From Paludisphaera soli (GTDB taxonomy: Bacteria > Planctomycetota > Planctomycetia > Isosphaerales > Isosphaeraceae): a stretch of DNA of 64,000 bases. The position numbers and the translations under genes are program-made. Each line of letters opens with the position of its first letter. The first letter of the stretch is position 1. This document shows, in pieces, positions 18,597 through 27,597 of this stretch. A model generated the notes under the pieces. It saw nothing but the letters and a program-made list of their open reading frames with translations. It was not told the DNA's origin and did not search any database. The DNA lies in assembly GCF_011064595.1 (NCBI RefSeq), contig NZ_JAALJI010000028.1, positions 1-64,000 on the forward strand. The letters are read 5' to 3'.

Positions 18597-20428
18597 ACGG
18601 ACCGGAGGCCCTGTCGAAGACCGAAGGCCCGGGCCCCGGCCCCGAGTCGCTGGCGGTCGCGCGGCGGATCCATCATGCGTGCGAGCGATTCGAGGCCGAT
18701 TGGCGGGCGCGCAAGCAGCCCCGCGTCGAGGACTATCTCGGCCACGCCGACGACCCGGCCCGCCCCCGACTCCTGGAAGAACTGGCCGGGCTGGAGATCG
18801 AACTGAGGACCGCCGCCGGCGAGCGGCCGACCGCCGACGAGTACCACTCACGGTTCCCGAGCCATCCGGAAGTCATCGTCCGGCTGTTCGAGGCCCTCCA
18901 CGCCGCCGGGGGCCTCGCGGCGACCGAAGTCTGGCCGCCGCCGACCCGGGAGGGCGGGACCGCCGAGGAGCGTCGGCCCTCGTCCCTGTCTTCCTCCGCC
19001 CCCCCCGCCCAGGGCCAGCGGCTCGGCAAGTATGAGCTGATCGCCGAGCTGGCGCGCGGCGGGATGGGGGTCGTCTACAAGGCGCGCGACACGGCCCTGA
19101 ATCGGGTCGTGGCGATCAAGATGATCCTCAGCGGCGCGATGGCCACCGAGTCCGAGCGCGAGCGGTTCCGCCGCGAGGCCGCGCTGGCGGCGAAGCTCGA
19201 CCACCCCAACGTCGTGCCGATCTACGAGGTCGGCGAGCTGGACGGGTTCCTCTACTTCACCATGAGGCTCGTCGAGGGGGGGAGCCTGGCGAGCCGCATG
19301 GACCGCTATCGCGACGACGCCATGGCCGCCGCCGGGCTGATCGAGGTCCTCGCGCGGGCCGTCCAGTACGCCAACGAGCAGGGCTTCATCCACTGCGACC
19401 TGAAGCCGTCGAACATCCTCATCGACCGCGACGGCGTCCCGCAGATCACCGACTTCGGGCTGGCCCGCCAGGCCTCGCGCGACGACTCGATCAACGCGTC
19501 CGGGGCCGTCCTGGGCACGCCGAGCTACATGGCGCCCGAGCAGGCCTCGGGCGAGCGCGACGCCATCGGCCCGGCCACCGACGTCCACGGCCTGGGGGCG
19601 ATCCTCTACGAACTGCTGGCCGGCCGGCCGCCGTTCCGCATGGCGACGACGATGGAAACCGTCATGCAGGCCATCTACTGCGACCCGATCCCCCCGCGCG
19701 AGCTTCGCCCGCAGGTCCCGCGCGAGCTGGAGCATATCTGCCTGAAGTGCCTGGAGAAGGCCCCGAAGGACCGCTACGCGACCGCCGACCAGCTCTCCGA
19801 GGAACTCTCCCGCTTCCTGCAAGGCGACGCGATCGGAGCCACCGGCCCGCTGCAGAAGCTGAAGCGATGGAGCCGTCGCGAGCCGGAGATCGTCGCCAGG
19901 CTCTCGGGCCTGGCCCTCGTCAGCTTGCTGACGGAGCTAAATTACCGCGTCCTCTCCCCCGCTCCCGACGCGCTGGCCCACCGCTCGGTCCAGATGGTGC
20001 TGGGCCTCTGGGCCGCTCTGACGCTCCTCTTCCAGCAATTGCAAAAACGAGGCTGGGGGTCCGACCCGCTCCGGGGATTCTGGATCTTCGGCGACATGGC
20101 CTGCTTGACGCTCCTGCTCTGGATCATGGAGGAGCTCGATACGCCGCTGCTGATCGGCTACCCGCTGATGATCGCCGCGTCGGGCCTGTGGTTCCGCGAG
20201 GGCGTCGTCTGGTTCACGACCGGCCTGGCGGTCGTCGGCTACCTGGCGCTCTTCGGATACGCGGCCGTCGACTGGAGCCGGACGCACGCCGGCTGGATGA
20301 AACCGGGGATCCTCCCCTATGGCAACATCTTCGTCGTCTGCCTGCTGCTCACCGGCTTCGTGGTGGCGCGGCTGGTCAAGCGGATCCGGGTCATCAGCCG
20401 GTATTACGAGGTCCGCCGCCTGGGCTGA
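18590..20428 (+). CDS. Ser/Thr protein kinase with multi-span membrane C terminus
   Basis: A 612-residue kinase. An N-terminal module (about 20-105: CERFEADWRARKQPRVEDYL to EYHSRFPSHPEVI) recurs in other sigma-linked kinases. The catalytic domain spans about 147-410: RGGMGVVY glycine loop, VAIKMI lysine, DFGLAR, GTPSYMAPEQ. The catalytic loop reads HCDLKPSN (H268-C269-D270), so this is a non-RD kinase. The C terminus (about 440-600) has roughly six hydrophobic spans, a membrane sensor-like bundle with no known domain, ending in a basic tail. The ATG overlaps the sigma stop by seven bases. It probably senses a membrane or small-molecule cue. Confidence 0.92.
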   Translation: MLNGPEALSKTEGPGPGPESLAVARRIHHACERFEADWRARKQPRVEDYLGHADDPARPRLLEELAGLEIELRTAAGERPTADEYHSRFPSHPEVIVRLFEALHAAGGLAATEVWPPPTREGGTAEERRPSSLSSSAPPAQGQRLGKYELIAELARGGMGVVYKARDTALNRVVAIKMILSGAMATESERERFRREAALAAKLDHPNVVPIYEVGELDGFLYFTMRLVEGGSLASRMDRYRDDAMAAAGLIEVLARAVQYANEQGFIHCDLKPSNILIDRDGVPQITDFGLARQASRDDSINASGAVLGTPSYMAPEQASGERDAIGPATDVHGLGAILYELLAGRPPFRMATTMETVMQAIYCDPIPPRELRPQVPRELEHICLKCLEKAPKDRYATADQLSEELSRFLQGDAIGATGPLQKLKRWSRREPEIVARLSGLALVSLLTELNYRVLSPAPDALAHRSVQMVLGLWAALTLLFQQLQKRGWGSDPLRGFWIFGDMACLTLLLWIMEELDTPLLIGYPLMIAASGLWFREGVVWFTTGLAVVGYLALFGYAAVDWSRTHAGWMKPGILPYGNIFVVCLLLTGFVVARLVKRIRVISRYYEVRRLG

Positions 20429-20443
20429 CCCGCCCCGCCGGCT

Positions 20444-21394
20444 TCATCCCGACGCGGCGATCCGGCTCGCGTCCTCGACGTCGCGGGCGATCTGCTCCAG
20501 CAGGTCGTCCAGGCCGGCGAACGCCCGGGTGGGGCGCAGGCGTTCGAGGAAGTCGATCTCGATCGACCGGCCGTACAGGTCGCCTCGGAAGCCGATCAGG
20601 TGGGCCTCGACCTTGTACTGCTGCTCGCCGAACGTGGGGTTCGGGCCGATGTTGCACGCGGCCGGCCAGGACGCGGACGGCGACCCGGGCTCCGCGCCGG
20701 GGACGATCACGCGGGCGGCGTAGACGCCGGGGGCCGGGACCAGGACGTCGATCGCGTCGAGGTTGGCCGTGGGGACGCCGATCCCCGCCCCACGCCCCGC
20801 GCCGTGGGTGACGATCCCTCGGATCCGATGCGGCCGCCCGAGAAGCTCCCGCGCCTCAGCGACGTCCCCCTCGACGAGGCAGCGGCGAATCCGCGAGGAC
20901 GAGATCATCCGGCCGTCGTCGGTCATCAGGGGCTCGGCGACGTGCAGGACCACGCCCGCCTCGTCGCACCATCGGCCGAGGATCTCGACGTTGCCCCGGC
21001 GGTCCCGGCCGAAGAAGAAGTTCGGCCCTTCCACCATCCCCTTCGCGGCGAACTGGCCGAGGACGACCTGCTCGAAGAACTCGCGGGCGGAAAGCTCCAG
21101 CAGCCACGGGCCGGTGTGGAAGACGGCGACGTCGGTCACGCCGGTGGCCGTCAGCAGCTCGATCTCGCGCTCCAGCCGGACGAGGGGCTCCGGGGCCTGC
21201 TCGGGACGGAGGAGCGCCGCGGGTCGGGGGTGGAACGTCACCGCGAGGGCCGGGACGCCGGCATGCTCGGCCCGACGGACCAGCTCGGCCATCAGGCGCG
21301 CGTGCCCGCGATGGACGCCGTCGAAGTTGCCGATCGTGACGTACGCGCCGCGAGCCCGGGCCGGCAAGTCTCGGACGTTCTCGATCGTGATCAC
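20444..21394 (-). CDS. ribF: bifunctional riboflavin kinase / FAD synthetase RibF
   Basis: RibF of 316 residues converts riboflavin to FMN and then FAD. The nucleotidyltransferase motif GNFDGVHRGH is at 22-31 and ISSSRIR lies at about 160. The riboflavin kinase half has GAGIGVPTANL and later the NIGPNPTF and EIDFLERLRP signatures. GTG 21394 is chosen: GAGGA lies nine bases upstream and the protein starts ITIENVRDLP as in other RibF proteins, whereas the open frame to 21487 adds a proline-rich, unconserved extension. It converges with the upstream kinase gene, with 15 bases between stops. Confidence 0.95.
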   Translation of the reverse strand: MITIENVRDLPARARGAYVTIGNFDGVHRGHARLMAELVRRAEHAGVPALAVTFHPRPAALLRPEQAPEPLVRLEREIELLTATGVTDVAVFHTGPWLLELSAREFFEQVVLGQFAAKGMVEGPNFFFGRDRRGNVEILGRWCDEAGVVLHVAEPLMTDDGRMISSSRIRRCLVEGDVAEARELLGRPHRIRGIVTHGAGRGAGIGVPTANLDAIDVLVPAPGVYAARVIVPGAEPGSPSASWPAACNIGPNPTFGEQQYKVEAHLIGFRGDLYGRSIEIDFLERLRPTRAFAGLDDLLEQIARDVEDASRIAASG

Positions 21395-21539
21395 CGACGC
21401 GTGTCCTCGCAACCTCGGGCCCGGCGCCGGACGCAGCCTTGAATCCCCCGATACGCCGGGCCATGCTGGATGGATTATCGCCGGCACGACCGGGCGCGGT
21501 CAATGCGGCCCGATCACGGCGAGGGGGCTGGGGCGGGCG

Positions 21540-22661
21540 ATGCGGATTGCAGTCATCGGCGACGGCGAGGCCGAAAGGGCGTGGGCGAGCTGGATCCGCG
21601 GCGGTCCCGATCACGTCCTGGCCGCGACGGGCGACCTTGAGGAGAGCCTGGCCGCCCCCGGCCTCGACGCGGCGATCGTCGGCGGCCGCATGTCCGACCG
21701 GGGCGAGGCGTTGCGTCGCGCCTCGGCCGAGAGGCTGGTCCTCGTCGCCCTCCACCCGCCGGGCCCGGACGCCTTCGCCTACGACCAGGCCGCCGCGATC
21801 GCCGAGACCGCCGGCGCCGTGATCGTCCCCGACCTCCCCTTGCGCCTCCACCCGGGCGTCGCGCGACTGCGGTCCGCGATCGCCGACGGCCCGCCGGGCG
21901 CTTACCTTTCCGTCCGCCATGAGGTCCCGCTCGTCGCGGGCGAGGACCTTGCCCGCGTGACTTTCGCTCGCGCCGTCGACGTGCTCCGCGACCTGCTCGG
22001 CGAGTTCGAAGGCCTGACCGCATCCGGCGACTCCGAAGGGGCGGAGCCCGTCCACGACCTCCTCGTCCGCCTCCGCGCCCGGGGGGGCCGCCTGGCCGAG
22101 CTTCGCGTCGCGTCCGCGGCCGACGACCTCGCCCGCCTCATCGTGATCGGGACCGAGGGATCAGTCGCCCTGGAGTACGACCCGGGGCATGAACGAGGCG
22201 CCCGCCTCGTGATTCGTCGCGGCGTCTCGACGCCCGTCGTCGAAGAGGTCGCGGGCCCATTCGACCCGCGCGAAGCCATCCTCGATGCGCCCCGGCGGCC
22301 GCACGGGCCGTCGCTCCTGGACGGAATCCGGGCGATGGAACTGGCCGAAGCCGTCGTGCGAAGCCTTAGAAGAGGCCGGACGATCGACCTTCACGCCGAG
22401 CCGAGGGGAGTGGAGGCCCGATTCAAGTCCTCGATGATCGCGACCGGCTGCCTCACCCTGGTCGGGGCCCTGGCGCTATACATCCTGGCGGCGGTCGGCC
22501 GGGCGATGGGCTTCGAACCGGCGGCTTATCTCGCCTACCTGATCCCGCCGCTCCTGGCCGGCTTCCTGGCGGTGCAGCTCGTTCGGCCGGCCGGGCGTCC
22601 CGAGGAAGGCTCGCTCGGAGAGGCTCTTCCCGGGCGAGCGGGTCAGAGATCCCGGATGTAG
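21540..22661 (+). CDS. Gfo/Idh/MocA-like protein with C-terminal membrane anchor
   Basis: A 373-residue protein. It begins MRIAVIGDGEAERAWASWI, a Rossmann opening in which the glycine motif is degenerate. GLDAAIVGG, ERLVLVALHPPGP and VIVPDLPLRLHPGV follow the pattern of Gfo/Idh/MocA oxidoreductase N-terminal domains, and VIGTEGSVALEYDP fits the C-terminal domain. About residues 300-350 form two hydrophobic spans (MIATGCLTLVGALALYILAA and YLIPPLLAGFLAVQL). The weak nucleotide-binding motif and the anchor suggest a non-catalytic or specialised role. The frame open from 20763 is not used, since it is antisense to ribF. Its stop overlaps the converging neighbour by 19 bases. Confidence 0.72.
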   Translation: MRIAVIGDGEAERAWASWIRGGPDHVLAATGDLEESLAAPGLDAAIVGGRMSDRGEALRRASAERLVLVALHPPGPDAFAYDQAAAIAETAGAVIVPDLPLRLHPGVARLRSAIADGPPGAYLSVRHEVPLVAGEDLARVTFARAVDVLRDLLGEFEGLTASGDSEGAEPVHDLLVRLRARGGRLAELRVASAADDLARLIVIGTEGSVALEYDPGHERGARLVIRRGVSTPVVEEVAGPFDPREAILDAPRRPHGPSLLDGIRAMELAEAVVRSLRRGRTIDLHAEPRGVEARFKSSMIATGCLTLVGALALYILAAVGRAMGFEPAAYLAYLIPPLLAGFLAVQLVRPAGRPEEGSLGEALPGRAGQRSRM

Positions 22662-24493
22662 TCGGCGGCGTAGGTGCGGACGTGCTTGCCGTTGAGAACG
22701 TGGAAGGTTCGCAGACGCTCGATCATCGCGCCGCTGAAGCGTTTCAGCGGCAGGTGGACGATCTTGCGGCCGTAGGCTCGGGCCAGCCTCCGCCAGGCGG
22801 CCGAGGGGGGGCCGGGGCTGACGACGGCGACGTGGCGATCGCGGCTGTGGGCGAACGCGGCGGCGAGCAGCCGCTCCTCCAGCGTATCGTGGCGGTCGAA
22901 GCGAGGGTCGCTCCAGATCTCGGGGATCGGCCGGGGCGGGTAGAGGAACAGGGCCCCGCCGTACTGCGCCTGGGCGATCCCGGGCCCTACCATGTTGCGG
23001 AACGGGTCGGTGGCGTAGAAGGCCAGGGTCGATTCCTCGGAGTGCTCGGCGTACCAGGTGGCGCGGTTCGTGAAGAGCTTGGGGTCGGCCGGAACCTCGA
23101 ACAGGAAGACGACGACCTCGATGGAGCCGCGCCCGGGGGGGAGCACCTTCACGTAGACGTCGCCGGTGTGCCAGTTGCGCAGGGTCTCGCGGATGTCCAG
23201 GCCGTCGCGGACGCTCGTGGTGAACTTCTCGGAGCGGGCGAGGTCCGCGCCCAGGATGGCCCGCGCCTGCTCCTTGACGTGGCGGTGGAAGCTCTCGATC
23301 CGGTCGTCCTCGGGGGGCCACGAGCACATCCCGTAGGGATCCCAGCGCTGGAGCCAGCGCTTGCGCTCCGGCTCCTTGGGGCGGGGGCGGAGTTTGAACG
23401 TCCGCCAGGACATCGCCTGGCCCGGCAGCCGGCTGACCATCCGCGCGTGTCCCCAGCCGGGGACGTCGCCGCGGCCCAGGCCCATCCTGAGATTGCTGGG
23501 CTCGTCCTCGCCCTCGGGCTCCCGGGCGTAGGTGTACGAGCGGGCCGTCTCGGCGACCGCCAGCGCGAAGTCGTCGCCGGCCGTCTGCTTCGCGGCGGTC
23601 ACCAGCGTGAACAGGTCGGGGGTCAGCCGGCGGTCGATCAGGGCGAGGTTGCGGACGTACCGGAAGAGGGTCGACAGGAGCGAAGGCGTGATCCGCTGCG
23701 CGATCCGGGGGCGATCGGCCCGGAGCGCCTCGCGAGCCTGCAGGACCAGTTCCTTCACGCCGTCGACCGACAGGTTGTCGTCCGGCGTCAGCTCGCGGCG
23801 GCCGCGCTCGTAAAGCGCGGTGACGAACGGCAGTTCGCCCAGGAAGAACGCCAGCGTCTCGGGGTCGACGCGGAAGGTCGAGGTGGGCTCATAGACCGGC
23901 TCGGGCTCGGGGGGCTCGACCCGGCGGTGGTAAGCCTCGCGGATCCAGGGCCAGTCGAGGATCGAGCAGACCAGGAGCGTCAGCTTGCGACGCTTCGCCA
24001 ACTCGCGTAGCCTCGCCGCCATCCAGGCGATCCGGTCGGCGTGGAATCCCGCCGCCGGTCGCGGGATGGCGGAGAGCAAGGTCGCCGAGAAGCGCTCGAC
24101 CGACACCCGCTTGAGCGCGTAGGGGTCGGGGAAGACGCCGTGGACCGCATGAAACCGAGGGACGTCCAGGTCGATGAACTCGCGAGGGATGCGGTCGCCT
24201 ATTGCCGTCCGCAGGGCCGCGACGACCCCCTGGCAGGGGTCGATGGGGACGTAGCTGAACCCCTCGCCGTCGTCGACGTCGCGGCGGACGACCGCCGAGA
24301 TCGCCGGCAGCCGCTCGACGGCCGCCTCGACGTCCTCCTGGAACGACGGCGGCAGCGGCACGGCCAGGCAGTCGTAGGGCCGCGACAGCAGCTCCTCGCG
24401 GGCCTGGAGCGCGAAGTCGCCGGAGCCGTGCACGATCGGCAGGACGCGGATCCCCGGGGCGATGGTCAGGAAGTCGTCCGCGACGTTCGGCAT
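22643..24493 (-). CDS. 616-residue protein of unknown function, possibly TraB/ChaN/EreA-like N terminus
   Basis: Clearly coding by GC pattern and length. The N terminus (VLPIVHGSGDFALQAREELLS, then YDCLAVPLPPSF) and the segment DRIAWMAARLRELAKRRKLTLLVCSILDWPW near 170 resemble the pattern of the TraB/ChaN/EreA and DUF5682 proteins, in which a basic MA..L helix precedes a LVVC..xH strand. That similarity is by eye only, and the usual histidine is replaced by D. The C-terminal half (WPPEDDRIESFHRHVKEQAR, VVVFLFEVPADPKLFTNRATW, FYATDPFRNMVGPGIAQAQYGGALFLYPPRP) is unrecognised. No signal peptide or membrane span is seen. Confidence 0.75.
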   Translation of the reverse strand: MPNVADDFLTIAPGIRVLPIVHGSGDFALQAREELLSRPYDCLAVPLPPSFQEDVEAAVERLPAISAVVRRDVDDGEGFSYVPIDPCQGVVAALRTAIGDRIPREFIDLDVPRFHAVHGVFPDPYALKRVSVERFSATLLSAIPRPAAGFHADRIAWMAARLRELAKRRKLTLLVCSILDWPWIREAYHRRVEPPEPEPVYEPTSTFRVDPETLAFFLGELPFVTALYERGRRELTPDDNLSVDGVKELVLQAREALRADRPRIAQRITPSLLSTLFRYVRNLALIDRRLTPDLFTLVTAAKQTAGDDFALAVAETARSYTYAREPEGEDEPSNLRMGLGRGDVPGWGHARMVSRLPGQAMSWRTFKLRPRPKEPERKRWLQRWDPYGMCSWPPEDDRIESFHRHVKEQARAILGADLARSEKFTTSVRDGLDIRETLRNWHTGDVYVKVLPPGRGSIEVVVFLFEVPADPKLFTNRATWYAEHSEESTLAFYATDPFRNMVGPGIAQAQYGGALFLYPPRPIPEIWSDPRFDRHDTLEERLLAAAFAHSRDRHVAVVSPGPPSAAWRRLARAYGRKIVHLPLKRFSGAMIERLRTFHVLNGKHVRTYAADYIRDL

Positions 24494-24949
24494 GCGGCCC
24501 CTCGTGGTTCATCCGGGTGGATCCCCGCCTCCGCTCTCGGCGATCCAGGCGCGACCCCAGTCTACCAGAGCCGGGGGTCGGCGGCGAAGCGGCTCGGGCG
24601 TCCTCCCCACGCCTCCCAAGAAATTGCGAACCGGCCGGGACGACCGGCCGGGGGATGTCGCCTAGGAAGTGTGTGAGCCGGACGTGGCGCCGCGAGCGAC
24701 GCCGCTGGGGCCACTGCAAACGTCCCGCCCCTCCGGGGGGCCGCCCGGCGATCGGCCGGCGCGGGCTCTCGTGTCGAAGAACGACGCAACATCCCGGCGA
24801 GCGAGCCCGTGCGCCCCCGATCCGTTCCACCGTGTCCGCCCCGGACGCCCGGACGCCCGGCGGCCCGTCGTCGCCCTGCGCGCCGGGCGTCCTCGATCGT
24901 CCTCCGGGCTTCGAACGCCGCATAGCGACCCCAGCGGGAGTGCCTGGCG
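24494..24949. other. intergenic region between divergent genes
   Basis: No gene is supported. Open frames here are GC-driven and show no family resemblance. Promoters for the 616-residue protein (leftward) and the STAS-FHA-STAS protein (rightward) must lie within it; I cannot place them. Confidence 0.5.
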
Positions 24950-26518
24950 ATGGCTCAAGGTGAATTGACCCTGGCGACCGGCGACGCGACCGCGACGCGG
25001 AAGCCGCGAAGCGTGAGCCTGACCGCCCCGGTCGACGGCCCGAAGAACGACCGTCGGCTGGAAGACTGGATCGCGGTGAACCTCGACCCCGAGGTCGAGC
25101 GGCCGGCGACCAACCTCTGGACGCAGCTCGTCGGGGCACTCCCCGCGGCCCGAAGGCCGTCCCGACCGGGCGATCGCGCCGACAAGGGGCACAAGTCCCG
25201 AGGCTGCTGGGAGCGCTTCAGCGTCGTCTACAAGCGCGGGGTGACGATCGTCCGGCTCACCGACCGCTCGCTCGTGCAGCAGGCGGACATCAACGAGCTG
25301 GCGGACGACCTGCGCGACCTGATCGACGCCGGCAACCACCGGATCGTCCTGAACTTCGCCAAGGTCGAGCGGCTGGGGAGCTGGATCGTCGCGGCGGCCG
25401 TCGAGGCCCACCGCCGCTGCGAGTCGGCCGAAGGGGGCCGGCTCAAGCTCTGCGGCCTGGAGCCCCAGCTCGCCGCGATCTTCCGCCTGATCGACGTGGG
25501 ACGCCGGATCGTCGCCTGCGCCGACGAGGCCCAGGCCGTCGACGGCCCCTGGCCCGGCTCGGCCCCGCCTCGGCTGCTCCCGGTCGACATCCTGGCGGCG
25601 CTCGTCGACGCCTCGTCCCTGCCTCCGCTCTGCGGGGGCTCCCCCGAACGGGGGCCCTCGCGGGACGTCTCCCGCCCGCCGCGATCGGCCGACGACCTCC
25701 GGGGCAAGGTCTGGCTCCGCGTCGAGTACGCGGGGTCCGAAGGCCGGATGATCCCCATCGCCAGGCGCCGGTTCGTCATCGGCCGGGATCACGGCAGCCA
25801 CCTGCGGCTGGGGTCGGCGAAGGTCAGCAAGCGGCACGCGACGATCGAGATCCGCGGCGGCCGCGTGTTCCTCCGCGACCTGGGGAGCACGAACGGGACC
25901 CAGCTCAACGGCGAGACCCTCCGGGACGCCGAGGCCGAGCTGCACACCCAGGACCGCGTGGTCGTCGGCCCGGCCCACTGCCGCATCTGGGTCGACGTCG
26001 ACCGCGACGAGATGGAGCGCCTCGGAGCGATCGAGCCCTCGTCCTGGGACGCGCCCGATATCCCGGTCGACGAGCCCCGAGGCCCCGAGGTCGAGGCCCC
26101 CGCCACGGCCGAACTCGCGACCTACGACCCGGATGAGGAGAGCCCCGCCGCGAGGATCAAGCACGAGGTGGTCCAGGGGGTCCTGGTGGTCACCCCGGTC
26201 CTGACCGATCTGGAATGCGACGAGGCCAACGAGGCGCTCCGACTCCGGCTGATCGATCTGGCCGAGCAGCCGCTGCCGCGTCAAGTGGTGCTGGACCTGG
26301 AGTTCGTCGGCCGGCTCTCGCGGCGGACGATCGGCGTGGTGCTGGCGCATCACCTGCGGCTCGAACAGGCCGGCGGCGGCGTCCGCCTGTGCGAGATCCA
26401 CCCCCGCATCATGGCCCTGCTGGACCAGGTGCGGCTCACCATGCTCGTCGACTGCTACCCCTGCCTCGACGAGGCCGTCCTCGCCTCGTGGGACGCCCCG
26501 ACGCGGGCCGCGACCTGA
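24950..26518 (+). CDS. STAS-FHA-STAS signalling protein
   Basis: A 522-residue cytoplasmic protein with three modules. STAS 1 covers about 90-190 (RGVTIVRLTDRSLVQQADINELADDL, NFAKVERLGSWIVAAAVEAH). A forkhead-associated domain covers about 260-345 (FVIGRD at 275-280, then SKRHATIEI and LRDLGSTNGTQLNG), with the R, S, H and N residues needed to bind phosphothreonine. STAS 2 covers about 390-505 (QGVLVVTPVLTDLECDEANEAL, LEFVGRLSRRTIGVVL). The usual DxS of anti-sigma antagonist STAS domains reads RLGS and GRLS, retaining a serine. Likely role: link kinase-made phosphothreonine to a partner-switching output. It converges with a MoxR gene, 18 bases between stops. Confidence 0.88.
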   Translation: MAQGELTLATGDATATRKPRSVSLTAPVDGPKNDRRLEDWIAVNLDPEVERPATNLWTQLVGALPAARRPSRPGDRADKGHKSRGCWERFSVVYKRGVTIVRLTDRSLVQQADINELADDLRDLIDAGNHRIVLNFAKVERLGSWIVAAAVEAHRRCESAEGGRLKLCGLEPQLAAIFRLIDVGRRIVACADEAQAVDGPWPGSAPPRLLPVDILAALVDASSLPPLCGGSPERGPSRDVSRPPRSADDLRGKVWLRVEYAGSEGRMIPIARRRFVIGRDHGSHLRLGSAKVSKRHATIEIRGGRVFLRDLGSTNGTQLNGETLRDAEAELHTQDRVVVGPAHCRIWVDVDRDEMERLGAIEPSSWDAPDIPVDEPRGPEVEAPATAELATYDPDEESPAARIKHEVVQGVLVVTPVLTDLECDEANEALRLRLIDLAEQPLPRQVVLDLEFVGRLSRRTIGVVLAHHLRLEQAGGGVRLCEIHPRIMALLDQVRLTMLVDCYPCLDEAVLASWDAPTRAAT

Positions 26519-26536
26519 GCCCGAGACTCGTCGGGA

Positions 26537-27502
26537 TCACTCGTCGTCGTCTTCCTCGTCTTCCAGGGCGTCGGGGTGGAGCGGGTCCTCCGGGTCGAAG
26601 AACAGGTCGCCGAGGCCGAAGGGGGCGTGCTGGCCCCCCATCGACCGCCGCTTGCTGCGGGCGAGTGAGTCCAGGTCGGTCGCCTCGTCGCCGAGCACCT
26701 TGGCGAGCGACTCCCGCCAGGCGGCGTCGCGGCCGAGTGGGTGTTCCGGGTCCTGCGCCATGCGCTTCAGGGCGTAGCGGACGATGTTGATGCCGTCGCG
26801 CGGCGAGAAGTCCAGCTTGAGCGAGTGCGCCTGCTGGAGGAACTCGACGGTCAGGGTCAGCAGCTCGGGCTCGGCGAACGGCAGGTGGTACTGGAGGATC
26901 GCCATCTCGTCGTCGCGGTCGGGGAAGCCCAGCTCCAGCGTGGGCTGGAGCCGCGAGAGGATGTAATCCGGGACCTCGTAGGTCGATTCGTCCTCGTTCA
27001 TCGTCACGCAGACGCGGAATTCCGGGTCGGCGGGGATCGAAATGCCGGCGACGAGGCTCTCGACGTACCGGCGATGGTCGAGCAAGGGGGCGAGGCTCGC
27101 CCACGACTTCTCGTTCATCCGGTTCCCCTCGTCGAGCACGCAGACGCCGCCGACGAGCATGGCCGTCACCAGCGGCGAGGCGTGGTAGGCGATCTTGCCG
27201 TTCTCGGCCAGGACCGGGGTGACGATGAGGTCCTCTGGGCGGGTGTCGGCCGTGCACTGGGCGATGAACAGCGGCCTCCGCCGGAGCTTGGCGGCGGCCG
27301 TCGCCAGCGTCGTCTTGCCGATGCCCGGCGGGCCGATCAGCCGGGGCGAGAGGGGCCGGTCCCGAGGGTCGACCGTCAGCCAGCAGGCCGAGAGCTGCTT
27401 GAGCACCTCGTCCTGGCCGATCCACCCCTGGTCGGCCGCGACGGGCTCGCTCAGGTGGAGCGTCACGCCGCCGATCATCCGGGTCTTGCCGACTTCGCCC
27501 AT
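26537..27502 (-). CDS. MoxR-family AAA ATPase
   Basis: A 321-residue AAA+ ATPase. Walker A is GPPGIGKT (57-64) and Walker B is [10 protein letters not shown] (D124, E125). [20 protein letters not shown] segment matches sensor 1 and the arginine-finger region of MoxR proteins. The C terminus ends in a strongly acidic tail (EDEEDDDE). ATG 27502 is taken; the longer frame to 27652 overlaps the divergent hydrolase gene. MoxR proteins usually act as chaperones with von Willebrand A partners; none is adjacent here. The unclassified 616-residue gene and the STAS-FHA-STAS gene are its nearest neighbours. Confidence 0.88.
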   Translation of the reverse strand: MGEVGKTRMIGGVTLHLSEPVAADQGWIGQDEVLKQLSACWLTVDPRDRPLSPRLIGPPGIGKTTLATAAAKLRRRPLFIAQCTADTRPEDLIVTPVLAENGKIAYHASPLVTAMLVGGVCVLDEGNRMNEKSWASLAPLLDHRRYVESLVAGISIPADPEFRVCVTMNEDESTYEVPDYILSRLQPTLELGFPDRDDEMAILQYHLPFAEPELLTLTVEFLQQAHSLKLDFSPRDGINIVRYALKRMAQDPEHPLGRDAAWRESLAKVLGDEATDLDSLARSKRRSMGGQHAPFGLGDLFFDPEDPLHPDALEDEEDDDE

Positions 27503-27597
27503 CGTGATGCCTCTCCGAAACACGCCGCCCGCGGGCCGGGTATCGACTTCCCGTCGGCCCTTGCCCCGCGGACGTACGCCCCGGATAAGATACTCGC

